Assembly: GCA_905221615.1 (NCBI GenBank)
Contig: CAJNDT010005913.1
Coordinates: 744,001 to 808,000, forward strand
Direction of reading: 5' to 3'
DNA: 64,000 nucleotides
From: Symbiodinium sp. CCMP2592
Lineage: Eukaryota > Sar > Dinophyceae > Suessiales > Symbiodiniaceae
Below, in pieces: positions 53,209 through 62,300 of the stretch. How positions within the stretch are numbered: the first letter of the stretch is position 1; each line of letters starts with the position of its first letter. Under the pieces are notes generated by a model. That model worked only from the letters and a program-made list of their open reading frames with translations. It was not told where the DNA came from and searched no databases. The position numbers and the translations under genes are program-made.

Positions 53209-53658
53209 TTATGTAGGCCGCTTGAGTTTCTTGAGGCCGAAGAAGCGTGGTCCTGACCAGCGTGCACCGGTGATCTCACGAGCGATCTCCGACAAGCTCG
53301 CGTACTCGGTGTCTCTGTACCGGAACCGCTTGCCGCCATCGATCACACGCACCTCATGCCGATGCCCGTGCCAAGTGCGCACTAGCGAGGTCCCTTCCGC
53401 AAGATGCAGCGGGGCTCGGTTCTTGGTGGTCTTTGATCCATGCAGGGTGGATAAAGGATCAGGCGCATCACGGATCGCGTTCTTGAGCAACCTTCGGGTC
53501 TCCGCATCCAGCTTGCCATGTTCCTTGGACTGAAGATGCCAAGCGATCCCGCGCACCAACGCTTGCTTGAGGTGGGGTGGATCCCCCTTGATTCCGATGG
53601 CTTTCCACTTCTTCTTGAGCTGGGTATTGGTGAGGTCTTGGAGCGTGTGCAGTGGCAT
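53209..53658 (-). CDS. DUF2924 family protein
   Basis: 149 residues. The C-terminal half contains TSLVRTWHGHRHEVRVIDGG, then YRDTEYASLSEIAREITGAR and WSGPRFFGLKK, the signature of DUF2924, a family typically found next to phage-type recombinases. The N-terminal half is helical. The function is unknown; its place 9 bases upstream of the recombinase gene suggests a joint role in integration. The ATG at 53658 follows AAAGGAA. Confidence 0.85.
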   Translation of the reverse strand: MPLHTLQDLTNTQLKKKWKAIGIKGDPPHLKQALVRGIAWHLQSKEHGKLDAETRRLLKNAIRDAPDPLSTLHGSKTTKNRAPLHLAEGTSLVRTWHGHRHEVRVIDGGKRFRYRDTEYASLSEIAREITGARWSGPRFFGLKKLKRPT

Positions 53659-53837
53659 GGTGGTTCCTTTGGCAGTCTGCATTTACCGCGCATGCTGATC
53701 TTCCCGCACGGCAGCGAGTGCGGGCTTTGGGGGGGGAGGGTGTTTAGGGACGATCCTTCATCAGTCACATATAGCCATAGACTGTTCGAGATAGCAAGCG
53801 CTGTTGGCAGGATAAAGCCAAGAATCTGGAGAATCTG

Positions 53838-54656
53838 CTAGGGGGCAGCGTGACCTTCCACCGCGCTCTGGCTAACCCAGCCACGGATGGTTGCTCCATC
53901 AAGCAAAACTTCAACCTGATAACAGGTCATCATTGTTCCGTTAACGAGTGGTTCAATGTGCTTCTGGACAATGATTGCATGGGTACCGGGAGGAACGGAT
54001 GCGACCTCACTCCCAACTCCCCAGCTGTCCCAAGTCTTGGATAAACGGATTGTTTTGTCATCGATACCCCAAAGTTCTAGTTCATCACCAGGTTTCCAAT
54101 CTGAGATGAGTAGGTCACTCTTGAAGTAGATGTCGCTGAAAAACTCCATCTGAAACTTTATGGGATCTTGCTTGGCTGCGTCACTCCATCGTCCGTTAGG
54201 TGCAAGCACACCTTTTCCAACTGTTGCTATTCCAGATGAATCATCACCTGGAGCAAAGGCGAGCACATCAACTGCATCAGCTTTCCGAGAGACTCTAATC
54301 TCCAACGCAGCTTGTTGGAGAATGTGCTCAATCTCTTCGTGTGTGTGTCCTCGCTCCACACGGATACGCAAACTGAAACGGCGTACATCTGAATAGTGGA
54401 ATGGTACTGGTTGGCCGATGATGGTGTACTTTGGAGTAGTTGCTATAGCTTGTTTGGATAGCTCAGCTGATGCTGGTTGTTCATCAACGAGTCTGTTGTT
54501 CTCGACTGATTTCGATTCAACTGTCTTTTGTTGCGGCTTATGGTCAAATGTGATCGAGTGTTGAGATGGCTTTGCCGTTGACTCGCTCTTCTCACTACAG
54601 GAGGCCAAAAGGAGAATGGTGGAAACGGTGATGATAGTGTGTAGTTGAGAATCCAT
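53838..54656 (-). CDS. Lipoprotein of unknown function
   Basis: 272 residues. The signal TIITVSTILLLASC ends in a lipobox Cys, so it is membrane-anchored after export. The mature part has FSLRIRVERGHTHEEIEHIL, a central beta-rich region and a C-terminal small domain around ATIRGWVSQSAVEG that resembles an SH3-like module. I do not recognise the family. GC content is clearly lower than in the neighbouring terminase and recombinase genes, which suggests a separately acquired cargo gene. A strong inverted repeat (54658-54702) abuts its start codon. Confidence 0.65.
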   Translation of the reverse strand: MDSQLHTIITVSTILLLASCSEKSESTAKPSQHSITFDHKPQQKTVESKSVENNRLVDEQPASAELSKQAIATTPKYTIIGQPVPFHYSDVRRFSLRIRVERGHTHEEIEHILQQAALEIRVSRKADAVDVLAFAPGDDSSGIATVGKGVLAPNGRWSDAAKQDPIKFQMEFFSDIYFKSDLLISDWKPGDELELWGIDDKTIRLSKTWDSWGVGSEVASVPPGTHAIIVQKHIEPLVNGTMMTCYQVEVLLDGATIRGWVSQSAVEGHAAP

Positions 54657-54657
54657 G

Positions 54658-54975
54658 GGTGTGCCTCAATGCGGAGCCAAAGTTCTGTTGGCTCGGCACA
54701 CCTCTAGAAAAAGGGCGCCGGACCACAGTCGCTCCAGAGACCCCCGCCAAGGGGCACAAGAATACAACACATGGCCGACGCCCCTTTCGGGGCGCGGCAC
54801 CTGTGCTGCCATTCCTGTTCAAGAGCCAGTCGGCTCATGTTGGCGGTTTCTCTGGAAGCAGCACGACGCTCGCGCGTCGCTTGGATGTCAGCCCTGTGAG
54901 CCGGGCTGGGCTTTCGTTCGTGACTCCTTAGTCAGGTTGGCAGATTCCGGACCCGATGTCCGGTGTGATTCTGCC
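54658..54975 (-). ncRNA. Candidate structured non-coding RNA
   Basis: This is the only stretch over 300 bases without a gene (54657-55024), and it is full of paired segments. From the minus-strand 5' end: GGCAGA/TCTGCC (54970-54975 with 54939-54944) enclosing a 6-bp stem (54958-54963 with 54947-54952); a TGACT/AGTCA hairpin (54930-54934 with 54921-54925); AGCCC/GGGCT (54903-54907 with 54890-54894); a 6-bp stem with GCGA loop (54864-54879). Then a long-range arm: an 8-bp (54849-54856 with 54733-54740) and a 7-bp helix (54840-54846 with 54744-54750) enclose a GAGCC/GGCTC hairpin (54823-54836) and a 6-bp stem with GAAA loop (54779-54794), extended by GCCG/CGGC. Last is the 15-bp broken inverted repeat 54658-54702. 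GCGA and GAAA are GNRA loops on the minus strand only. It does not look like RNase P RNA, tmRNA, SRP RNA or a group II intron. Confidence 0.55.
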
Positions 54976-55024
54976 TTGGTGTATTCAGCCGTCAATCTCC
55001 TCCGAAGTCAAGCCTGATCTGGGT

Positions 55025-56209
55025 TTAGAAGGGCTGTATCTCACCCATATCCGGCGAATCAGGCAGTGGTTTGCCCTGTGGGCCCTCCTCATCGCTGATC
55101 AGTTCAATCTGGATCTCCGGCTGGCGATAGTCTGTTGGGGGGAAGCGACGGAATCCCGCATCATCGATCAGCGTGATGCTCATTGTTCCATCGTCACAGG
55201 ACAACGATTGGGATTTGTTGAATCCCGACCGCAGGTTACCACCCGGTGGATGCCCCTGACGGAAAGTATCAAACCACGCCCAACCGCGCTCGGCACGCAG
55301 CCGCATCAGCTTCACAAACGGCTCATGGTCTGGCCAGAGCACAGATGCGCCTTCGAGTAGTTGGGTCCGGTGCTGATCGAGATACGAGTCGCCAGCATTC
55401 GGATCACGATTCCAAAGCGCCGCCCATTGGAACCACCTCTCAAACTGATCTGGGTAGAGCTCAACGGCTGGATAGAACCGTTGTGTCCAGAATGAAGAAG
55501 TATGGGGTGCAAGCAAGCGATCCATCAATCCATGCGCATCAAGCAGCGGGCCGGTGACGATGATCGAAGCTTCTGTGAACCGATCGATGATCCGGCGTTT
55601 GAGAGTCTGTTCAAGCCGTTCGCTCCGCCGACACTGTTCGTCTGTGGGGTGCTGCGGATCAAACCCGGGATCAAACTCGTCCAATATGAACAAGTCCGGT
55701 CGCGAACCTTCAAAACTCACTTCGGTCAGTTGGCTCGATGGGCCGATGGTATGGATCTTCGCGACGCCTGGCACCACGATGAGCCTGGGAGGTGAAGCAC
55801 GCGAGCCGCTGGCACCCGAGGATCGTGCAATGGTGCGCAGATGGGGAAAGTCTCGTTGGAGCATTCGATTCTGGCGCAGCTCGGTGTCGATCCCGCCGAG
55901 CAGCTCGCCCGCGGCATTGCGAGAGCTCGATCCGATCACGATGCACCGTGCTCGTTGGTAGGCCAGTGCCCAGATCACGGCTGCAAATGAGATGATTGAT
56001 GACTTCCCATATCCGTCCGGTGCACTCACCGCGAGCCGTAATGGCGCATCACCACCGATGGTTTGCAGTTCGGTGCAAACCTCATTGTGCATCCGGTTCC
56101 ATGGGAGTGGGAACCGGTGCCTGAGGTACATCCTTGCGAACGCCTGGATCGAATCGCTACCGACTCGGGCTCTGATTGAACTGAGTTCACCACTGATCTG
56201 CACAATCAC
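55025..56209 (-). CDS. Terminase large subunit-like ATPase, short
   Basis: 394 residues. The ATPase domain has Walker A in SAPDGYGKSSII, Walker B in DLFILDEFD and a motif III-like IIVTGPLLDA, plus a TerL-type ending region around DTFRQGHPPGGN. TerL proteins usually continue with an RNase H-like nuclease of about 200 residues. Here only about 50 residues remain, without the expected Asp cluster, so the nuclease is absent. The GTG at 56209 is chosen because AAAGGAG lies 3-9 bases upstream; a TTG at 56224 is weaker. The stop borders the structured RNA region. It was probably a DNA packaging motor; activity is uncertain. Confidence 0.75.
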   Translation of the reverse strand: MIVQISGELSSIRARVGSDSIQAFARMYLRHRFPLPWNRMHNEVCTELQTIGGDAPLRLAVSAPDGYGKSSIISFAAVIWALAYQRARCIVIGSSSRNAAGELLGGIDTELRQNRMLQRDFPHLRTIARSSGASGSRASPPRLIVVPGVAKIHTIGPSSQLTEVSFEGSRPDLFILDEFDPGFDPQHPTDEQCRRSERLEQTLKRRIIDRFTEASIIVTGPLLDAHGLMDRLLAPHTSSFWTQRFYPAVELYPDQFERWFQWAALWNRDPNAGDSYLDQHRTQLLEGASVLWPDHEPFVKLMRLRAERGWAWFDTFRQGHPPGGNLRSGFNKSQSLSCDDGTMSITLIDDAGFRRFPPTDYRQPEIQIELISDEEGPQGKPLPDSPDMGEIQPF

Positions 56210-56220
56210 GAGAACTCCTT

Positions 56221-56784
56221 TCAAGATGAAGCCTCGTCAATGCGCCCGATCCGACGCATCATGGCCTGAAGCTCGCGAGCCATCGGCGAGTCCTCGCCAA
56301 GATCAGTGGCAACCACGCCGATCACCTGCGTCAGCTCGATGAGTGCTCGTGCATCGTGTGGTTCTGAATGGGTGCATCCGAGGAGCCCAACGCTGGTGAG
56401 CCGCTGCACAAACCGGTCATACATCTCGACCCCGCTGCGGACCGCATCGATCTTCTCTGCAGCCGATGCGGTCGAATCGCGTGAAAGCTTCGTGAGTCTT
56501 GCCATTGCGGCGTCGACCTGAGCCTTGTAGTGCCCCAGGATCTCGGCTTGCAGATCAGTTGATGGGTGTAATGCATTGTCTGCGCGAACTTTCTGCAGAT
56601 CCCTTCTTATTGTTCGATCACATCTCCCGACCTTGCATGCGATTTCTGAGACGCTTAATCCTTCAAGCATCAAAAGGGCTACGCACTCTTGCCTTTGTGT
56701 GGAGGAAAGTGATGGGCCCTTGATGCTGCCATCTTGAAGTTTGCGGATGAGCTCAACCGCCGATCGTTCACGCTGCCGAGCCAT
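56221..56784 (-). CDS. Helix-turn-helix protein, probable terminase small subunit
   Basis: 187 residues. The segment EGLSVSEIACKVGRCDRTIRRDLQKV is a helix-turn-helix like those of small terminase subunits and insertion-sequence regulators; a long helical region follows (KAQVDAAMARLTKLSR). Its place 11 bases upstream of the terminase-like ATPase gene supports a DNA-recognition role in packaging. The ATG at 56784 with GGAGA upstream is chosen; the frame runs open to 57195, but that part is the antisense shadow of the methyltransferase. It overlaps the upstream gene by 17 bases. Confidence 0.65.
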   Translation of the reverse strand: MARQRERSAVELIRKLQDGSIKGPSLSSTQRQECVALLMLEGLSVSEIACKVGRCDRTIRRDLQKVRADNALHPSTDLQAEILGHYKAQVDAAMARLTKLSRDSTASAAEKIDAVRSGVEMYDRFVQRLTSVGLLGCTHSEPHDARALIELTQVIGVVATDLGEDSPMARELQAMMRRIGRIDEASS

Positions 56785-58081
56785 CCGATGTCTCCGCAGT
56801 GGTGGGGGTGTGCATTGTGGATGGCGACCAACGATCGAGGACATCCTTACTGACGGCGGATTGCCCGGCGGTTGCGATGAATCGCCGCACGATGACATCG
56901 CAGTAGTGCGGCTCGATTTCGATCCCGAAACATCGGCGGCCCATCCGCGCCGCCGCAATGAGCGTCGTGCCTGAACCGAGGAATGGGTCGTAGACCAACT
57001 CGCCGCGCTGGGAGGAGTTGCGGATCGCACGCTCGGCAAGCGGGAGTGCCTTCTGCGTGGGATGCCGGTAGAGCGTGGTGCGGTCGCGTGGGATCGACCA
57101 GAGTGTGGATTCGTTCTTGGGACCGTACCATCGCCGCTTGCCATCGGACTTGCGTCCATATAGGCAGAACTCCGTCTGCTCGTTGAAGTCCCCAAACCCC
57201 GGCGAGAACGACTCCTTCGCCCAAGTGATCACATGCCGGGGCTTGAGCTTGAGCCGGGTGAGCATCTCGGCCATGAATCCAAAGTTTGCGAACCCGTTCC
57301 AGATGTAGAACCCACCACCGGGAAGCATGTGGTCTTTCACAATCGAGATCCATGACTCGGTGAATGTACGATATTCGTCATCGGACATCTTGTCATTGAT
57401 GATTGGGCGGGAGTTACTTGAGGATTTACCTGTTGGTCGGTCGGCGGCGTTGTAGGCGACATTGTACGGAGGATCGGTGTGGAGCATATGTGCTCGCTCG
57501 GATTCGAAGAGCCGCTCGATGAGTGATTCGTCGGTGCAATCGCCGCACGCGATGCGGTGGTGACCGAGCTGGATGATCTCGCCGGGTTGAGCGATTGGGT
57601 TTGAGTCAGCAGTGGACTCGAGTGCTTGTTGATCGAGTTCGGAATGCTCATCTCCAGCGGAGTCGTGAGCTGTGAGGATCTGGTCGATGTCGCTTGAAGA
57701 GAATCCAGTCAGATCAATATCGAAGTCAGCGGACTCGGTTAGTTCGCTCAGCAGCGACGCGAGCAGCTCGGAGTCGTTCTCGCCGGAGATATTGTTGAGG
57801 GCGAGGTTGAGAGTCTTTTCCTTGCCCAGCGGGAGGTCCACCACACTGACGAGCACTCTCGTCACGCCTTGGGCCATCAGGATACTCAGGCGTTGATGAC
57901 CAGCAACGAGATTGCCGGTTTGCTTGTTCCAAACCGGTAGCTGCGCCATACCGAATTCTTCTACGCTGGCTCGGAGCTGCCTCCCTGCAGCAGAGTCGGG
58001 GTGGAGGGGCTTGCGGGGGTTGTACGGGGCGGGGTTGATCTTCCTGATCGAGACCCATTGTGGTTTGGCGAAATCGACCAT
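56768..58081 (-). CDS. ParB-like domain fused to DNA methyltransferase
   Basis: 437 residues. Residues 1-130 form a ParB/Srx-like domain (VSIRKINPAPYNPRKPLHPD, then NLVAGHQRLSILMAQG). The rest is a DNA methyltransferase of the N4/N6 class: LHTDPPYNVAYN is the catalytic DPPY motif, and DPFLGSGTTLIAAARMGRRC the SAM-binding motif. Such fusions are frequent in phages next to terminase genes and probably modify phage DNA against restriction. The ATG at 58081 has AAGGAAG upstream; the frame is open to 58213. Target specificity is not visible. Confidence 0.88.
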   Translation of the reverse strand: MVDFAKPQWVSIRKINPAPYNPRKPLHPDSAAGRQLRASVEEFGMAQLPVWNKQTGNLVAGHQRLSILMAQGVTRVLVSVVDLPLGKEKTLNLALNNISGENDSELLASLLSELTESADFDIDLTGFSSSDIDQILTAHDSAGDEHSELDQQALESTADSNPIAQPGEIIQLGHHRIACGDCTDESLIERLFESERAHMLHTDPPYNVAYNAADRPTGKSSSNSRPIINDKMSDDEYRTFTESWISIVKDHMLPGGGFYIWNGFANFGFMAEMLTRLKLKPRHVITWAKESFSPGFGDFNEQTEFCLYGRKSDGKRRWYGPKNESTLWSIPRDRTTLYRHPTQKALPLAERAIRNSSQRGELVYDPFLGSGTTLIAAARMGRRCFGIEIEPHYCDVIVRRFIATAGQSAVSKDVLDRWSPSTMHTPTTAETSDGSAA

Positions 58082-58241
58082 CGTCTTCCTTCCGTCGAAA
58101 GGGTGGATCAGCCTTAATGGCTGGCGATTGGTCGAGTAAAGTAATGAGCTAAATTTGGCGTTCGGGTCACACGCTGTGAACCGGTCGTTTGACCAATCAA
58201 GGTCATTGTGCACCTGAAATTACAAAAGACGATCCCGTCCA

Positions 58242-58259
58242 TTGGACACCGTTTGGACA
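58242..58259. repeat. Direct repeat TTGGACA, 11-base period, candidate operator
   Basis: TTGGACA at 58242-58248 and again at 58253-58259, one helical turn apart, between the methyltransferase start (58081) and the regulator stop (58275). CCATTGGACAC also occurs within the regulator gene near 58634. It could be an operator for the regulator. Confidence 0.35.
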
Positions 58260-58274
58260 ATAAGTGGTTTGGGT

Positions 58275-58895
58275 CTAGGATAAGGACAATGGCGGTGCAT
58301 CCGGCCTGTAATAGCCTCTGGTACCTTCTCGTTGATTTAAGATCTCAAATCCCTTCTTCCTCATCCGCTGGATTCGCTTCGCTACGGTTTGATGATTTGG
58401 TCTTTCAGGTAAGTGAAACGCAATATCTTTCCCAGTGAGAGCTTGATCCTTGAGGAGTTGCCAGATTTTGAACTCTTGATCTGATAGTCGATCTAGATGA
58501 AGAAATGGTTGCTCAGTGTCTTTTTCGAAGAAGTTTGCTAGCCTGGAGACACGCTCAATCGCGCGTCTGGATTGTGTTGTCAATGTAAATGGGCCAGGGC
58601 CTTGGGAGGTATGGAGTTCAATTGCTCCTTTACCCCATTGGACACAACAGAGCTCTATGAGATGTTCGGCTTCATCGAAAGCGGAGAGAGTCTGACCAAG
58701 GACAGTCTCGCCAAGTACTATCGCTTCACGCATGACAGTTGATCGGGCTAAGTTGATACTTTGGCAGTATGTGTGGTGAATATTGGTGATTGCTGCGGCT
58801 TGCCCCGCAATGTCCGGCAGCGAGTCGAGGAGATCTGTGGATTCAGTAACCCAGTCTGAAATCGCCTTGGCTGGAGTGACGGATGGGCGTTGCAT
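58275..58895 (-). CDS. Probable winged-helix regulator
   Basis: 206 residues. The first 120 are helical with no recognised domain. The C-terminal 70 residues (LHLDRLSDQEFKIWQLLKDQ, LTGKDIAFHLPERPNHQTVA, KRIQRMRKKGFEILNQREG) read as a winged helix: helix, helix-turn-helix, basic recognition helix, wing. It is likely a transcription regulator of the island, upstream of the packaging genes. It is lower in GC than flanking genes. The ATG at 58895 is used. Direct repeats GTGAC at 58919-58923 and 58930-58934 lie just upstream. Confidence 0.6.
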   Translation of the reverse strand: MQRPSVTPAKAISDWVTESTDLLDSLPDIAGQAAAITNIHHTYCQSINLARSTVMREAIVLGETVLGQTLSAFDEAEHLIELCCVQWGKGAIELHTSQGPGPFTLTTQSRRAIERVSRLANFFEKDTEQPFLHLDRLSDQEFKIWQLLKDQALTGKDIAFHLPERPNHQTVAKRIQRMRKKGFEILNQREGTRGYYRPDAPPLSLS

Positions 58896-59098
58896 GATGA
58901 ATGGTATATGTATTTATGGTGACAATACAGTGACGTACATTTGAAATACTCGATGCGACGTAACCAATCGGTTTCGAATGGGATAATCACTCAGAAGCCT
59001 GCTCCACTCCTCTTCCGACCCTCTGAGAGAACAACGGGAAGTTGCTACCAATAACAGTGACAGTGGTGTGAAGCATATGGGGGCAGGTTGAAGGGGTG

Positions 59099-59272
59099 AT
59101 GATGCTAGGCCATCACATTGCCAACGTGAATGTCATGAATTCGAATCACATAAGCAAAGCCTTGGTATACGAACTATTGCCCGTTAATTGGGCTCCGCCA
59201 CCACGCTTTGTGGAAGTTGCTGGAGCGCTTGAGGACGGTACGAAGGTCGAGACTTCGATTCTGTACGACTAA
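59099..59272 (+). CDS. Small hypothetical protein
   Basis: A 57-residue frame on the plus strand in an otherwise empty 410-base gap, starting MMLGHHIANVNV and ending KVETSILYD. AAGGGG sits just before the double ATG (59099 and 59102). The middle (LLPVNWAPPPRFVEVAGA) looks like a folded protein rather than random sequence. It is the only plus-strand gene in the island and converges on the nuclease-helicase gene. I recognise no family; it could be chance. Confidence 0.4.
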   Translation: MMLGHHIANVNVMNSNHISKALVYELLPVNWAPPPRFVEVAGALEDGTKVETSILYD

Positions 59273-59307
59273 CTCGTGGATTTTCTACGATTATTACTGT
59301 TGCTCGG

Positions 59308-62300
59308 TCATGGGTGGCTTACTGACGGGGTCGGTGGACACATGACGTGCGCGATCTGCCCGCCGAACTCAACTACCCCGAGCTGACGACTGCAAAGAGA
59401 GCGAAGTGCTTTCCACAACATTGCAGACGTGTACTGGTCAAGATCATCTGGGACGTGATCCAACAGTGACCGTGAGCAGACCACGATCAATCGATCCTGT
59501 GCACGTGAGAAAGCCACATTGGCTCGGTTAAGATCTAAAAGAAAATCAGCGTTGGTACTGATTGCTGTTGGATCACTAGCAGTAGCAGAGACGATGACAG
59601 AGCTACACTCTCCGCCCTGCAGTCTCTCAACGGTATCGATGACTGACACCGCAGAGGAGAAAGGTTCTAGTCGTTGCTGTAGAAGGGTTCGCTGCGCCCG
59701 ATGCGGTGTGATCACAGCAACAGACGAATCCGGGAGTTCGTTGCCCGCTGCAAGTAGCTGTGCCAAAATCTCCGCTTCAAAGCGATTGCTTCGTCGTGAT
59801 TCTCGTTCGTCGTGAACGAGCAGATAGACGCCGTGGGGGGCACTCCAGATCTCACTCAGCGGGTCATCCGCCTCATGTATGGGGACTGGCTCTCGAACGG
59901 GCCCGTCCAGATCGATTGAATCCAAACGATAAACTCGAGCGATGAGATCCCGTACTGCAGGCGGAAGCCGGTGTGAGTATTCGAGATGAGAATAGGTGAC
60001 AGCTGTGGCGGGCAATTTAGCTTCGGTCGCAAGGGCTTGTACAGCGTCATAGGCGCTGACATAAGGCTTATAGAGCACAGTGGGTGGGCGATCCTCTTTC
60101 TCCCAGTCGTGCGACACAATTGGCGCGAGTTGCCGGTGGTCGCCAGCTAGTAGAAGTGTCGCCGTAGGCTGCGTCACACTAGCCAACGACAGAAACTCAG
60201 GGAGCTTCATCATGCTGGCTTCATCGATGAACAGCCCCGATGCAAAGCTATTGCCACTTGGTTGGAACCGAGCGGCATTGATCAGGTTCGCGCTGCCCTT
60301 CAGGAGGCCTGTTGTCGTACCAAAGAGAACCAGTGAGCCCGATCTGGTCGCTTGCACCATGGGCGTCGTGGCGAAGTTGTTCCCAACGCCCCAGCTTGCT
60401 ACACCTGCAGGCAAGGCGTCCTTCGGGTCAATCCTACAAAGTGTGACTTGCGGGCATTGATAGCTGGCGGCTTCGAGCTGCTGCTGGACAATCGGTAGAT
60501 ACTCAGCCGTTTTTTCAAGGAGTGTGTCTACGGACGTATGCGTCGTGCCTCCTACTAGTAGCGTCGACCCACTTTCATGTAGAAGAAGTGCATGCAATGC
60601 CAGACAAACGGCAGCAGTGCGGGTCTTACCCGTACCAGGTGGGCCCTGAATGAGCTGCACCCTCGGGTGTAGCGTAGCCTTTGCTGCAGCCAACTGTGAC
60701 TCGTTCAGGATTGAGACGCCCGCTGGCCCCAGGTTGTCGAGGACCTGATTTGCCAAGGAAACTGTTTCTGGATCACGCTGCGGCAATGCTGGGAGCTGGG
60801 GCGCTGTCGGATTGAACCAGCGAAAGACATGGTCACCACTTCGGCTATCTAGCCTCTGGTGAACCCGGTGTTCAACGAATCCAGATGGTGATTCATCGAG
60901 GGTTGCATTGGACCAAATCTCGTTGTCGGGGTCTGGATCGACCGTGCTCAGTCTGAATTGGTCGGAGCGCCGAAGAGGAATGACCGCCAGCCTGATTGCT
61001 CCAGTGGCCCAGTCAAGTTGGTTGATCACGCAGGATGCGCCATGCTTCTGCAACAGGCCTAGGGACTGGGGCTGGTCGATTGGGTCAGGCCGTGGAGTGA
61101 GTCTGGCGAAACCACCTTCCGCGAATCGGGAGTTCTCCGCCAAGACAGCGAGTGTGGTGCCATATGAGGCTACGTCCAACTCGGCGGTGAACTCGTTGTT
61201 GCCAGTGGCCTGAATATTCGTGATCGGAAGAGATACGAACGCACTCACTCGAATGTGTGGTGGTGCCAGGTGGGCCGCAGCCCAGTCGCTCGCCTTGACA
61301 TGCTGGTCAAGCCGCAAGAAATCGACGCATGCATCACCAAGGTCACGAGTACCAAGCCGAAAGTTTCGCAGCTGCGCAATATTGAGTGGAGGTTTGGTGA
61401 TCTCACGATTATGGAACTGAATGCGTTCGTCAATCCAGCGCAGCGCATGGCATCGGGAACGAAGATACGACCGCAGATAGTTAGGCTGTTGGGCACGGTT
61501 ATATCGTTCGATGGCGTTTCTGGTGCTTGCGTCTCTGGCTGAGTTGGGGTCAAGTTCGCCCCAGACTGCTCGCCAGTAAGGGGCCGGAAGCTGGTCGAAG
61601 AAGCGGCTCCGGACCTCGAAAAGCCGCATCGAACCACTAGAGGTGTCACTAGGATCTGCCCAACGGCCGTCATCAGTAACCCTGAGCGTGGTCTTGAAGT
61701 CGAAGATGTCCTGCTCCATGACTTTGTCCAATGCAACAACATCCCGGCCTACGTCACGGGTCCAGTGATATCTCTTGCCAAACCATGTGAGCGCTGTAGC
61801 GACTGCTAGGCCACGGCCGGTCCATCCGAGTCCATAGCGCCGAGTGACCTCCTCCTGCAGTGCCGAGAAAATGAGCTGCTCAAGGCTGTCTCGGCAGCCC
61901 AGTAACTCACGCAGATGTCCAAGCAATGCAGTATTGGTTCTGGAACAGGCCTCAACCAACCGGCGCATCTCGGTCCGAGACCAGACATAAAAGTGAATCG
62001 GCACGGAAGGAGCATCACTGACGGCATCGATAGCATCGATTAGCTCGATCAGAAATGCCTCAAGCCGCTCGCCTTCGATACGCGTGTCGTCGATGTAGTT
62101 GCCGGTCCAGGGCGAGTTCTTGAAATTGATTACGGATTGTCCCGAGATATCCGGAAGCTCGTTAATCGCTGGCCCTCCATCAGCAGTCCAGTCCTTGGGC
62201 GTTTCAACGACCCGTGGGTACGGTTTCCAGCCGGTAGTTTCCTCGACAAACCCCGTGTGGCAGAGTGAGTCACTCTGCGTAACATGCGCAGACAGGCCGC

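Noticed and set aside
54657..55024. Structured region as RNase P RNA, tmRNA, SRP RNA or a group I/II intron
   Set aside because: The conserved cores (RNase P GAGGAAAGTCC-like box, tmRNA ends, the SRP GGAAG apical region, intron domain V or P7 sequences) are not found on either strand, and no second terminase exon follows.
56785..57195. N-terminal extension of the helix-turn-helix gene to 57195
   Set aside because: That part lies fully inside the ParB-methyltransferase gene in another frame and is low-complexity Ser/Arg-rich; an internal ATG with a ribosome binding site at 56784 fits better.
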